Assembly (NCBI RefSeq): GCF_026262505.1
Contig: NC_067204.1
Location: 5,923,797-5,987,796, forward strand
Length of the DNA: 64,000 bases
From: Trichomonas vaginalis G3
Taxonomy: Eukaryota; Parabasalia; Trichomonadida; Trichomonadidae
Reading direction: 5' to 3'
Shown here: positions 21,809-30,756 of the stretch, in pieces
How positions within the stretch are numbered: position 1 is the stretch's first letter
How the letters are laid out: each line of letters begins with the position of its first letter
Program-made: the position numbers and the translations under genes
The notes under the pieces: generated by a model
The model's input: the letters and a program-made list of their open reading frames with translations, nothing else
Databases searched by the model: none
What the model was told of the DNA's origin: nothing

Positions 21809-22723
21809 ATGTTAGCAACAACAGCACCAAACTCTTTAGTTATGAATCCAACGTCAATGTTGGTAGAGATGAAAAGCTTTATTCCTTCTTCATATACTTT
21901 TGAAACAGAAATCCAGAAGATAAAGCAAGAACTTTTAACAAGTAATTTAGACTGTACCGCACAGGATGAAGAAAATGAACAGTATCTTTATGAAATGCAG
22001 GACATTATTGACCATTTGCCTAAACTACCTGAAATCCAACAACAAAAACTCACTATTCCTGAATTTGACGAAATTGAAGTCAAACCAACTGACTCAGTAG
22101 AAATAAAGAAGTTCATACGAAGGGTAAATTATGAATTCCTTGGTTTTCATTGCAACCATAAGGTTATGGACAAAGATTGCGACATGGTTTATAAAAATAT
22201 TTCTGACATATATAAATCTGAAGAATTTAAGACCTACGACAACTTTGTTTCATTAGTTGCAGAATGTGTATGGCAGATAAGAGATAAAGATAGAAGAGGT
22301 AAGGTATGGAATGAACAGATAAAACCAGCAGCTTTTGAGTTAAAGAAAACCATTGACGCCTTAGTTGTTTTAGCTGGTTTTATTTCAATGTATAACGCAA
22401 AAATGAACCCGCAATGTTCTAAATGTAAAGCAGCAATTAGGAAATATAACTACTCCGTCAAAGAGATAGAACGTATGAGAAACGACTATGCAGACTTAAA
22501 GAAAGAAGCAGAAAAGCCAGCAGAAGATAAAATGGACATGTTAGAATTTCTGAACAAAAACTATCCAACTGCTGACGATTTCCTATTATCTGACGTCAAG
22601 AAGAAGTATAAAGAAACCTTCGGCATAGTTAAAACATTCGATGTACTAAAAGAAGAAATAGAAGCTACGAAATTGTTTAGGATTTCAAATATACATCGTA
22701 CAATTCATGTAAAACGCTTGTGA
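21809..22723 (+). CDS. 304-residue conserved Maverick protein with CxxC pair
   Basis: Begins MLATTAPNSLVMNPTS. The central part holds FLGFHCNHKVMDKDC and later NPQCSKCKAAIRKY, a possible metal-binding knuckle, then a charged helix. The last 60 residues (NKNYPTADDFLLSDVKKKYK to ISNIHRTIHVKRL) look like a separate helical DNA-binding-type module. A broken relative is at 62,853-63,791 in the family 2 element, and remnants of its last codons (gtaaaacgctt) recur at about 22,883. In both places the next gene downstream encodes KilA-N, so the pair travels together. Function unknown. A regulatory or replication role is only a guess. Confidence 0.8.
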   Translation: MLATTAPNSLVMNPTSMLVEMKSFIPSSYTFETEIQKIKQELLTSNLDCTAQDEENEQYLYEMQDIIDHLPKLPEIQQQKLTIPEFDEIEVKPTDSVEIKKFIRRVNYEFLGFHCNHKVMDKDCDMVYKNISDIYKSEEFKTYDNFVSLVAECVWQIRDKDRRGKVWNEQIKPAAFELKKTIDALVVLAGFISMYNAKMNPQCSKCKAAIRKYNYSVKEIERMRNDYADLKKEAEKPAEDKMDMLEFLNKNYPTADDFLLSDVKKKYKETFGIVKTFDVLKEEIEATKLFRISNIHRTIHVKRL

Positions 22724-23480
22724 AAAAAAGAGGTGAAAAAACAGGTGAAAAAATGGGTGAGATCTCACCTCTTCACCTAAACATTATTTTTACTGAATTC
22801 AGCACAAAATTCTGAGTAAAATGGCATATGGCTTGTGTCAAACCGTTGAGTTTTCACAAAATTTAAAAAATAACGTTTACCATGTAAAACGCTTATAAAA
22901 TAACTGAGGTGAAAAATTAGGTGAAAAAACAGGTGAAATCTCACCTCTTCACCTAAAATATATTTTTACTGAATTCAGCAACAAAATTCTTCGATGTTAG
23001 AAAACAGGTGAGAAAACGGGTGAGATCTAACATGCTAACATAAACATTATTTTTATTGAATTCAGCAACAAAATTCTTCGATGTTAGAAAAGAGGTTAGA
23101 AAACGTGTTAGATCTCACCTCTTCACCTAAACATTATTTTTATTGAATTCAGCAACAAAATTCTTCGATGTTAGAAAAGAGGTTAGAAAACGTGTTAGAT
23201 CTAACATGCTAACATAAACATTATTTTTATTGAATTCAGCACAAAATTCTTCGATGTTAGAAAAGAGGTTAGAAAACGTGTTAGATCTCACCTCTTCACC
23301 TAAACATTATTTTTATTGAATTCAGCACAAAATTCTTCGATGTTAGAAAAGAGGTGAAAAAACAGGTGAGATCTCACCTCTTCACCTAAACATTATTTTT
23401 ATTGAATTCAGCACAAAATTCTTCGATGTTAGAAAAGAGGTGAAAAAACAGGTGAGATCTCACCTCTTCACCTAAAATAT
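22724..23480. repeat. array of eight AGATCT sites, with hybrid sites
   Basis: Units of about 85-95 bp repeat the pattern 'attgaattcagcaacaaaatt', 'cttcgatgttag', three words, AGATCT, two words, 'taaacattattttt'. Sites lie near 22,727, 22,911, 22,995, 23,080, 23,170, 23,255, 23,340 and 23,425. Three are hybrids, with one word family left of the core and another right: 23,019-23,032 reads GGTGAGATCTAACA, while 23,106-23,119 and 23,279-23,292 read TGTTAGATCTCACC. The array separates the 304-residue gene from the KilA-N genes. Confidence 0.9.
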
Positions 23481-23494
23481 ATTTTTGCTGAAAA

Positions 23495-23806
23495 ATGACC
23501 AAATTTCATGAATTTCCTCATATGCTTGCTTCCCTCGGAAAACCGAGAGAAGAACAGCGAGTAAGTAAAAAATCTTACTCGCCAAAACTCTATGAAAACA
23601 GTGAAGAACAGCGAGTAAGTAAAAAATCTTACTCGCCAAAACTCTATGAAAACAGTGAAGAACAGCGAGACAGACTTTTTTCGGGGTCGCCTAAAACTCA
23701 TGAAAATCGTAAAAATTTGCCAAATGGTTTGAGAGGTTGGTATGTACATAGACTTCTTGTAAATGCTGTTGCAATGTGGGCTTCACCTAAAATATATTTT
23801 TATTGA
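23495..23806 (+). pseudogene. KilA-N gene remnant with 54-bp tandem repeat
   Basis: Contains two to three tandem 54-bp (18-codon) units encoding SEEQRVSKKSYSPKLYEN, then the KilA-N core LPNGLRGWYVHRLLVNAVAMWASP, which runs straight into 'cttcacctaaaatata', the border text of an AGATCT site. It is a broken relative of the complete gene that follows at 23,900. Each 54-bp unit holds a 9-bp-stem hairpin GCGAGTAAG/CTTACTCGC. Confidence 0.75.
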
Positions 23807-23823
23807 AAAATGACCAAATTTCA

Positions 23824-23899
23824 TGAATTTCCTTAAGATATAAAAAATAAAGTTAGTTTTATTTTTATTTATTTTTTTATTTTGTATGTAAAGACAGAT
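23824..23899 (+). promoter_or_regulatory. conserved upstream box and T-rich leader
   Basis: GAATTTCCTTAAGATA, then 'aaaaaataaagttagtttta', then a long T-rich run ending TATTTTGTATGTAAAGACAG. The same order occurs before 21,227, 21,809 and 62,853, and a diverged form before 63,943. This makes it the best candidate element promoter for this gene pair. Confidence 0.6.
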
Positions 23900-24739
23900 A
23901 TGTCAACAACAGAGAACACAACAACAGTTATAGTCCATGAAGCTATAAATGAAGAATACGAATACATACAGTATAACAAACAGTTACGTCTCATTCGTTC
24001 AGTCAAAGACGATATGTACCAAATGCAAAGTATTTTGACAGCATGTTATGCTCCAGATACTAAGCTTCCTAAAGACTGGTTTAGGAACCAAAGCACACAA
24101 GAACTTTTGAGCGAAGCACAGCGAGACATACTTTTTTCTGAAAACAGTGAAGAACAGCGAGTAGGTAAAAAACCCCAGTCGCCAAAACTCTATGAAAATC
24201 GTGAAAAATTGCCAAACGGTTTGAGAGGATATTATGTACATAGACTTCTTGTAAATGCTGTTGCAATGTGGGCTTCGCCTCGTTATGCTTGGTATATTTA
24301 CAGACTTCTTGACGAAATTCATAGACAAGAACGTGAAGAGATGGAAAACAAGCTTGAAGCAAAAGACAAAAGCATACAGAAAAGAATACCACGTTCGGTA
24401 CCAAAAGGTAAGGAAAAGAACTATAAGTATATGATTTATACTGAAGAGATGGAAAATGAAGAAGATAAAGATATGGTTATGTTGCATTTAGTCAGAAGAA
24501 ACAACAAAAGCTTTTACGACCTTGCTAAGATTTACAAATCTGACAGAAATTGGTTCTATCGCGAAAACTTACCGATTTCAATGACCCCAAATGAAGATGT
24601 GAAACAAATAGTTCAAGATACGTTACCTCAAACACACTATGATATTAAAGGTTGTACAATTCTTACCTTCAAAGAAGATTTGCCATTGTTAAAGGAAAAA
24701 ATAACAGAGTATTTTGACAACTTCAAACAAGTAGAGTAA
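23900..24739 (+). CDS. KilA-N domain protein
   Basis: 279 residues from ATG 23,900. The upstream ATG at 23,882 is ignored because the sister gene at 63,943 has ATG-TAA at that place. The KilA-N core runs from about residue 50 (KDWFRNQSTQELLSE) to about 130 (LRGYYVHRLLVNAVAMWASPRYAWYIYRLLDE). A charged helix follows (residues 130-160), then a C-terminal domain with KNYKYMIYTEEM and LVRRNNKSFYDLAKIY, resembling the C-terminal domains joined to KilA-N in poxviruses and other large DNA viruses. KilA-N domains bind DNA. The segment SEEQRVGKKPQSPKLYENRE is the same unit that is tandemly repeated just upstream and scattered in the satellite. Convergent with the ATPase gene. Confidence 0.85.
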   Translation: MSTTENTTTVIVHEAINEEYEYIQYNKQLRLIRSVKDDMYQMQSILTACYAPDTKLPKDWFRNQSTQELLSEAQRDILFSENSEEQRVGKKPQSPKLYENREKLPNGLRGYYVHRLLVNAVAMWASPRYAWYIYRLLDEIHRQEREEMENKLEAKDKSIQKRIPRSVPKGKEKNYKYMIYTEEMENEEDKDMVMLHLVRRNNKSFYDLAKIYKSDRNWFYRENLPISMTPNEDVKQIVQDTLPQTHYDIKGCTILTFKEDLPLLKEKITEYFDNFKQVE

Positions 24740-25292
24740 ATTGCACTCTTTATTTTTACGCTTGACTTCAGATGGCTCAGGTAGCTCAATTAGGTAAATT
24801 GCCTCGTCAAATCCTTCTGGCATTCCGAGTCCTTCCATCCGACAGGAAAATATTTTCCCGACAACTGGAAAAAATTTTCCTTCCGACAGGAAGAACTCTT
24901 CCATCCGACAGGAAAAAATTTTCCCGACAACTGGAAAAAATTTTCCCGACGACAGGAAGAACTCTTCCAGTTGTCCGTCCGTAAACCATTCAAATTTTCG
25001 AAAATTGAGAACTTTTTGGTCGAACTTCAGAAAAAGTTTTTCCTTCCGACAGGAAAAATTTTTCCATCCGACAGGAAAAAATTTTCCTTCCGACAGGAAG
25101 AACTCTTCCATCCGACAGGAAAAAATTTTCCTTCCGACAGGAAGAACTCTTCCTTCCGACAGGAAAAATTTTTCCTTCCGACAGGACACAAACGGATGAC
25201 TGACGTTCCTCTTCCTGAATGCCTTCCAAAGCCAGAAGAACCGACAGCCCCAGCACCACAACAGACTTACTAAGACTAAACACTTAGATTTT
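24740..25292. repeat. dense array of short palindromes between convergent genes
   Basis: About 20 copies of a unit of the form TTCC(A/T)TCCGACAGGAA followed by AAAAATTTTTCC or GAACTCTTCC. Each half can pair with its neighbour, so the whole stretch can fold into a ladder of GGAA/TTCC hairpins. It lies exactly between the convergent KilA-N and ATPase genes. A variant word GACAACTGGAAAA alternates. All frames through it are open for long stretches because of the repeat, which is why I do not call genes here. Confidence 0.85.
24772..24984 (+). CDS. possible small gene overrun by palindromes
   Basis: The first 19 residues (MAQVAQLGKLPRQILLAFR) look like real protein, and the ATG follows a 'ctttatttttacgcttgac' leader of element type. 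From there on the frame is only the translated palindrome array. It may be the start of a small element gene invaded by the repeat, or chance. Confidence 0.25.
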   Translation: MAQVAQLGKLPRQILLAFRVLPSDRKIFSRQLEKIFLPTGRTLPSDRKKFSRQLEKIFPTTGRTLPVVRP

Positions 25293-26168
25293 TCAAGCTT
25301 GACTTTTTACAATTTGAACTTTGTTCGCGTAGATATGAATTCTGAAAGAAGTATGAGGGTCTTGTATGACTTTATACTTCTCCCATAGTTCATGTCTGTC
25401 AAACTTACCTGCCATGGACTCTTTCATAAGTTCCATGAAATCGTCTTCGGACAATCCGGGGAAAAGTATAATGTCAGTAAGTATTCTTTTAACATCCTTA
25501 CTTAAACTCTTTGCTGTCTGTACACAAATGACAACTGAGATGTTAAAGTGCCTAAGTTTCTTGAGAATTCGACACATATCTTGTTCTCTGTTCTTTAACA
25601 AAGGATGAGAAGCAAAGTCATCTAAGATAAGAAGACATCTATGAGGGTAAGTCTTCCAATCGTAAGATTGCAATTTCTTCGAAATGTATTCTATCTCTTT
25701 CTGTTTGTTTCTGAAGTGTTTCTTCTCTAATATTCTCTGCATTTCCTCATTTGGGTCTTTAAACTTCGAATTGACATACTCATTTATAGCATTATACTTC
25801 AAAACTCTTCTTTGGTACTTCTTTATCCAATCTAACAACTCAGTATCCTTTATACATACTAACTTAGACTTCTTTATAATATCTTTGAACGAATTGACGG
25901 TTTGGTCAAATTGACCAGAAGTACTACAAATAACAACTAACTCATAGAATGGGTTCTTCTCATCTAGTTCTTGTTGTTGTGCAGCCATTTTAAGATAAGT
26001 GAAAGTCTTACCCGACCCAGGTGGTGCAATTAGACCTGTTATACCATTCTGAGCAAATAAGAACTTGTCATGTATAGGCTTTATCTGAGCATTTTCTAAC
26101 TTCCTCTTGTTCTTGTTTAAAACATTCTCAAATTTCTTGTCAATGTCAGCAAACTTTTTTTCTAACAT
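25293..26168 (-). CDS. DNA-packaging ATPase (FtsK/HerA type), family 1
   Basis: 291 residues from the ATG at 26,168. An earlier in-frame ATG at 26,270 would overlap the divergent gene. Walker A APPGSGKT at about residues 48-55, Walker B CLLILDDF at about 178-185, followed by an arginine-rich stretch and VVICVQTAKSLSKDVKR, the sensor-type region of A32-like packaging ATPases. Members pump element DNA into capsids. Related to, but well diverged from, the family 2 ATPase at 55,673. Head-to-head with 26,205 across 36 AT-rich bases. Confidence 0.85.
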   Translation of the reverse strand: MLEKKFADIDKKFENVLNKNKRKLENAQIKPIHDKFLFAQNGITGLIAPPGSGKTFTYLKMAAQQQELDEKNPFYELVVICSTSGQFDQTVNSFKDIIKKSKLVCIKDTELLDWIKKYQRRVLKYNAINEYVNSKFKDPNEEMQRILEKKHFRNKQKEIEYISKKLQSYDWKTYPHRCLLILDDFASHPLLKNREQDMCRILKKLRHFNISVVICVQTAKSLSKDVKRILTDIILFPGLSEDDFMELMKESMAGKFDRHELWEKYKVIQDPHTSFRIHIYANKVQIVKSQA

Positions 26169-26204
26169 ATTTTTAGAAAAATTAAAATTTTTATCTTTTA
26201 GAAA
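26169..26204. promoter_or_regulatory. divergent promoter region, ATPase and 150-residue gene
   Basis: 36 bp of almost pure A/T (ATATTTTTAGAAAAATT..TTTTTATCTTTTAGAAA) between two head-to-head start codons. It must hold the start signals for both genes. Confidence 0.55.
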
Positions 26205-26657
26205 ATGTCTAGCGATTTCGCTATCTATATTCGAGACAAACTTTTCGACAGCAAAACATCTGTCGACCATAAAATCTTACATAGTGTAAACAAGAAGGGT
26301 GAATTTGTTCTAAAGTTCTGTTTCTGGGAATATGACAAGAACCATAAAACATTAAGCAGAGCAGTCTTAAAATTTGTCAATGACAGACTTGTTGACAGAG
26401 ATGACGCCGATTGGAAAGATGAAGTCCAACAAAAGTTCTTAGAATGCAAAGAAGACACATGCGCTGTTCTTGAAGATGAAATAGAAAACAGAATAGATGA
26501 GCTATTAAAGGACAAAGAACTTTTACATAAATATGGTTGCACCAAATTTGACATAACTCCACCAGAAAAGAAGAAGAGAGAAAAGAAAGAAAAGAAAGTA
26601 GAAGAAGAGAAGAAAGAACCTGAACCAGTTCCAGAGAAAAAGAAATTTGACATGTAA
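26205..26657 (+). CDS. 150-residue protein with lysine/glutamate tail
   Basis: Begins MSSDFAIYIRDKLFD. Residues 1-110 are a mixed, probably globular domain (FVLKFCFWEYDKNHKTLSRAV; then acidic helices). Residues 115-150 are K/E/P-rich (KKKREKKEKKVEEEKKE). The stop lies 16 bp from the stop of the convergent gene 26,674. A partial copy at 45,436-45,893 has a greatly expanded KKE tail. No family is recognised. Confidence 0.7.
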   Translation: MSSDFAIYIRDKLFDSKTSVDHKILHSVNKKGEFVLKFCFWEYDKNHKTLSRAVLKFVNDRLVDRDDADWKDEVQQKFLECKEDTCAVLEDEIENRIDELLKDKELLHKYGCTKFDITPPEKKKREKKEKKVEEEKKEPEPVPEKKKFDM

Positions 26658-26673
26658 AAATAAAATTTTATTT

Positions 26674-27093
26674 TTAGAACATTTCTGGGTCAATGTCAAT
26701 GTTCTCTTCCTCTTTAGGAGCAAACACTGGCTTAGACTCTAAAATCTTTTTACCCAATTTACCTTGAACTTCAACTATCTTAGACTCATAATATTCATAG
26801 TCGTCTGTCTTCTTTGGTTCATAAGGTATAACAAGTTTGTATGCTTTGCCTTCTTTAAGGTTTGAGAACCTTCTGTCAAAACTTTCTTTGACTGCTAACA
26901 AACCTTCTATGTCTAAGTCTTCAAATTTCGCACCATTTTTAGTCACAATAGCAAACTTAACTGGTTCGATGTTCCAAACTTTGCTGAATGAAGACTTTTC
27001 AAAATGGTAGAAGTAAACATTCAAATATGTGAATGGGTCTAGTTCTTCTTTAAGTCCTGACATGTACTTGTTTACTGAGATGAATTTTGTCAT
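26674..27093 (-). CDS. 139-residue conserved Maverick protein
   Basis: Start at 27,093 (MTKFISVNKYM) chosen because copy B has exactly this frame (45,910-46,329). Beta-rich N-terminus with FTYLNVYFYHFEKSSF and WNIEPVKFAIVTKNG, acidic C-terminus. It sits just downstream of the SF3 helicase, a place where single-strand DNA-binding proteins often occur, but no diagnostic motif is visible. Whole in both copies, so probably under recent selection or recently copied. Confidence 0.7.
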   Translation of the reverse strand: MTKFISVNKYMSGLKEELDPFTYLNVYFYHFEKSSFSKVWNIEPVKFAIVTKNGAKFEDLDIEGLLAVKESFDRRFSNLKEGKAYKLVIPYEPKKTDDYEYYESKIVEVQGKLGKKILESKPVFAPKEEENIDIDPEMF

Positions 27094-27130
27094 CTTTTCT
27101 ATCGGATAAAAAAATATTTTTTTATAAAAT

Positions 27131-28364
27131 TTACTCAGAAAAATTTTTCTTTGTATATACACCATTCTGAACATCTAAAAGACTTTTGACATTTGCCAAG
27201 AATGTACGTTTAGACGCTGTCATATAACCATATTCTTGACAATATTGTTTATACGAATCGTACAATGACCTTTCATCTAATGACACAAAGTCAGTTTCAT
27301 CTATGAACAGTTCATATACACTCTTGTTTGCTTCTAACAATGTTTGTCTCTCTTCGGTATGTGGAATTTGTCTTGGATTGAACTTAGAAATATCTAATGT
27401 CATGAAATATGAGAACAAGTGGTTGTAAAAGTCAGATGTCAAAGTTTCTGCTAAGTCGTCAAAATATTCTGTATCTTGCATATGAGAATCTGACGTTCTG
27501 ACAACTACATATCTTCTGTCAGAACTTTCTAACTTCATCGGAACAGCATTGTTTGAAACCATAATGAAGTTTGCAACATTTTCACAAACTCTTTGGTCTT
27601 TATACTTTCTTTCAACAACTCCAACTTTGTCTGTTATAAGACTCTTCAAAGCATTTGAGTTCAAAACTTTTTGTATCTATACTTTGAAGTTCATTGCAAA
27701 CTATAAGTTTCATATTCCTCTATTGAGGAGTTAAACTTGCCACAGATGTTTTCTAAGTTTGTCATATTCGGATTCGAATAACCTTCTAACAGTTTGCACA
27801 AGATATCTGTAAAGAAAGTATTCTTACCAGTTCCTTGTTTTCCAATTATAATGAGAGCAGTTTCATTTTTAGCACTTGGATGTTGTAAGATGTTTGCAAA
27901 CCAACATAAGATATACTCATAAACTTTTTCGTTTCCATTGCATATAATTTCTTTGACATGGTCTAACCAAGCTTCTATAACATTTTCTTTCCATTCTACT
28001 TGTTCATATTTATATCCAGTGAAGATAGAATAGAAGTTTGGAGAAGGTGTATAAAACTTTATACCTCGAACTGAAAAATCTTCTAACTTTGACAATAAGA
28101 TATCCCAAGCATCTAACATCTTCATGCCAACTTGTACGACTTTTATTTTCTTAAGTTTCTGTCTACATTCTTGTTCTGAAACTATTGTTGCTCTGGTTTG
28201 TTAAAGACAACATCCCATTCTTTCATGACATAACATTCTGGGGCAGAGTCAACATAAATGACTAAACGTTTCAAATTCTCGACTGCTTTGTTATAGTCTC
28301 TAAATGGACACATATTTCTGAATGCTTGGAAGTCATAAAAATCTGAAACATCTATTCTGTACAT
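27131..28364 (-). pseudogene. superfamily 3 (D5-like) helicase, broken
   Basis: Coding region on the minus strand starting MYRIDVSDFYDF after a T-rich leader with TAAAAATG. It includes the SF3 Walker A (IIGKQGTGKNTFF), the following NPNMTNLENICGKF region and the SSDRRYVVVRTS motif typical of D5-type helicases of large DNA viruses and Polintons, then a winged-helix-like C-terminus. It looks broken in a few places. A second copy is at 46,364-47,604, and an N-terminal piece at 32,854-33,003. Confidence 0.75.
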
Positions 28365-28386
28365 TTTTATAAAAATAAAAAAAATA

Positions 28387-29196
28387 TTATTTTTTTATTC
28401 TTGACTTTTTGTTCCATTGTTGCATTTGTTGTTCTTGAGCTATTTGTTGTTGAAGTTGTTCTTGTAATACAATACTTTCACCAGTTGCATCTTCCAATTC
28501 GAAACTTTCTGCCGTCATTGACAAATACATAGGACATAAAAGTTTTACAGGAACAAAGGTTTGCGTCAACTAATGTCAACGTTATACTTTGCCAAAGTGT
28601 TTGAGTTCACTAAGGTTGAAAATTCTGCATTCGAATGAACAATAGGCAAACCAGCAAGAAAGTATTGTTTATACGCATAAGTATCTTTTGGTCATAATAG
28701 TTTCTGTCGACATTCGAATAACACTTTGAACCTAAGTTTGAAACAATATATAAGATTGGTGTGCTTAATGTCAATGGAATAGACATTCCTTGTATGACCC
28801 CCTTTTCCTGTTATAGGAAACTGTTGGTAGTAAAAAACCAGAAATAAGTTTTGTATTATAGCTCATATCAGTTTATAGTAAACTCAGTCGGACATCCAAA
28901 CATAATGAAACCTGCTCTAGTTGCAGCACATGTTACACCCGTACTTAAAGTATTAAATAAGTCAACAAAACCTGTTGGTGGTATATCTGAGTAAGTATCT
29001 TCAAAGGAGTATTTTTTACCATTCACAACAATAAAGTCTTCTGGTGTCAAAAGAGCAAAACAGGCTTTAGTCGTCATTGTGTTTAAGGTTAGTTTACAAT
29101 ATCGTCCTTGAGGACTTTGTAAGTTTGTTGTTATAGAATTATATGACTCAGGGTTTTTAGTCGTAAATAGTATAAAACCATTATGTCTTCTGCCAT
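28387..29196 (-). pseudogene. penton-like minor capsid protein, family 1 (A1), broken
   Basis: Starts at 29,196 in TAAATG context. The C-terminal half has the pattern of Polinton/adenovirus-like penton proteins: PILYIVSNLGSKCYSN, then GLPIVHSN, ITLTLVDANF and PMYLSMTAE, aligning by eye with the intact family 2 protein at 57,815. A Gln-rich tail follows. Broken in a few places. Sister copies are at 33,032-33,838 and 47,633-48,432. Confidence 0.55.
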
Positions 29197-29214
29197 TTAC
29201 TTAGCAAATAAACT

Positions 29215-29587
29215 TTAATGAAATGTTTGGTCGTCAAATATTTTTATAACGTCTGGGAAACTATACTTTAAGTTCAACGTTTCACCTCCTTTCATAACGT
29301 ATATCTTGTCAATGGCATTATATGAAACACCACAGCAACCAATGTCGGGTTCTATTTCTTTTGATGTTATATCGTCTGCCTCTGTCAAAAGTTTCAATAG
29401 TTCTTTCAAAACTTCATGAGGTGCAATGACATATGAGTTCACTTTTACAGGGTTGTGTTCGACCAAGTTTAACATTATACTTAAAGCTTGACAAATCTTC
29501 TCCTGAGTTTGAAGTTGTCTTTCAGTTGTGTAGTCATTTCGAATATCTGCAACAGAACTTAAGTCTCTGTTAACTTCAGGATATGTA
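29215..29587 (-). pseudogene. CCG protein, family 1, cut off by family 2 end
   Basis: C-terminal part of the gene seen more fully at 33,845-34,422. It contains EIEPDIGCCGVSYNAIDKIY and LNLKYSFPDVIKI, matching the family 2 protein at 56,977. The 5' side ends at the family 2 terminus at 29,588. Confidence 0.6.
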
Positions 29588-29595
29588 GTTAGTAT

Positions 29596-29644
29596 ACATA
29601 TCAAGTGTACGGTGGCACTGCGCACCTACTTACCCATTATATGT
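29596..29644. repeat. terminal hairpin at the 29,588 junction
   Basis: Same position and loop (ACTGCGC) as at 53,383, with a weaker stem. Confidence 0.6.
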
Positions 29645-29768
29645 GAATTTGACACTTTACAAAACCAGTAACGTATATTTTACAACACAAACGACAACAC
29701 TAACGTTCTCACTAACGAATTCACTAATGTTTTCACAAACGACTTCACTAATGTAAAAATAAACGTTC

Positions 29769-30089
29769 TCACTTACAAAAGTATTGCAACTCCTCCCATT
29801 GCTGTGCTTCATATAACAGCTCATAATCTTCTGACTCACTTTCTTCTTCATATAGGTCAAAATCACTGTCATAGTTTATACCTGTAAGTTTTGACAAAGC
29901 TAATGAAACACGCTTACCGTTTGTATCGTATGCTTGTATAAACTTTCCATTATGCTTGTAGTCATAAACGCTCAAACTAACTTTACCCTTTCTCCCTCGT
30001 ATCTGATAGAATGTATTTTCACGAGGAACGAAGAACAAATTCTTGAACTCATGACCGTTGTAGTTTGTTATCTCAATAGTTTTCGTCAT
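29769..30089 (-). CDS. 106-residue terminal gene of family 2, copy 2
   Basis: MTKTIEITNYNGHEF..., differing from 16,247 mainly around DYKHNGK in place of EGMKNGK. TAAATG start after a T-rich leader. It reads toward the terminus at 29,588. Confidence 0.8.
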   Translation of the reverse strand: MTKTIEITNYNGHEFKNLFFVPRENTFYQIRGRKGKVSLSVYDYKHNGKFIQAYDTNGKRVSLALSKLTGINYDSDFDLYEEESESEDYELLYEAQQWEELQYFCK

Positions 30090-30172
30090 TTATATAAAAA
30101 TAAACTTAAAAAATAAAATAAAAATAAATGATCTCACCACCCTCACACGTATGAAAACATCCATTTAAATTT

Positions 30173-30221
30173 AGGTGAAGTGGTGAGATCTCACCTCTTT
30201 TTTCACCTCTTTTTTCACCCA
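30173..30221 (+). repeat. AGATCT site between 106- and 175-residue genes
   Basis: GGTGA-type words around GGTGAGATCTCACC, in the same gene gap as at 16,107 and 53,979. Plus-strand orientation is AT-rich lead, two words, core, three words. Confidence 0.85.
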
Positions 30222-30228
30222 CTTGAAT

Positions 30229-30756
30229 TCATTGTTTTATAACTCTCTTCCTTGGTTTCTTTTTAGTTGCTTTCTTCACGTCTGTCTCCAGCTTAACTGT
30301 CTTTCTTCTTCGTCCGTAATGATACCAGTTACTTCCACCAGTCAATGGGTCAAATGGTCTTTCGTAAGGGTTTCCATACATTCCATAAGGCCCGTATGGA
30401 TAAACCGCTGGTGAAGAAGAAACATTTTCTTTAGTTCCATCGACTCTATTTAAATGCATTGTTTCACCTTTCATCTGGTCATTAAAGTCTTTTGCGTGTT
30501 TTGCAAACTCATCGTTCTTTCCTAAAGCATTTTCTGACTCAGTCGCAACCAAATTGGATGCTTTATTTATGAGCCCTATTTTATTTAATCTTAACTTCTT
30601 TGCAACCCAGCCTCCAATCTTTCCTTTATTTGCATCTAATGTCTTTGAAACCCTACCTCCACTCATTTTATTTACTGCGTCATAAGCTCCAAGTGCTTTT
30701 GCTCCAAATGCTAATGCTTTTGTTCCCATTGCGCCTAAAGCTGCCCAAGCTACCAT
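30229..30756 (-). CDS. 175-residue basic, Gly/Tyr-rich protein (virion core or membrane-active candidate), copy 1
   Basis: The N-terminus is an amphipathic, Ala/Gly-rich helix (MVAWAALGAMGTKALAFG). The middle is basic (GKIGGWVAKKLRLNKIG). A Pro/Tyr/Gly segment follows (YPYGPYGMYGNPYERPF), then a strongly basic tail (KKATKKKPRKRVIK). This layout recalls small adenovirus-type virion proteins that bind DNA or disrupt membranes, an analogy rather than homology I can show. The start forms a TAAATG junction with the previous gene's stop. Near-identical to 54,023-54,550. Confidence 0.7.
   Translation of the reverse strand: MVAWAALGAMGTKALAFGAKALGAYDAVNKMSGGRVSKTLDANKGKIGGWVAKKLRLNKIGLINKASNLVATESENALGKNDEFAKHAKDFNDQMKGETMHLNRVDGTKENVSSSPAVYPYGPYGMYGNPYERPFDPLTGGSNWYHYGRRRKTVKLETDVKKATKKKPRKRVIKQ

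Noticed and set aside
24971-25283. Several 60-100 codon frames on both strands in the palindrome array
   Set aside because: All six frames stay open because of the repeat. Only the non-repeat start at 24,772 was kept, at low confidence.
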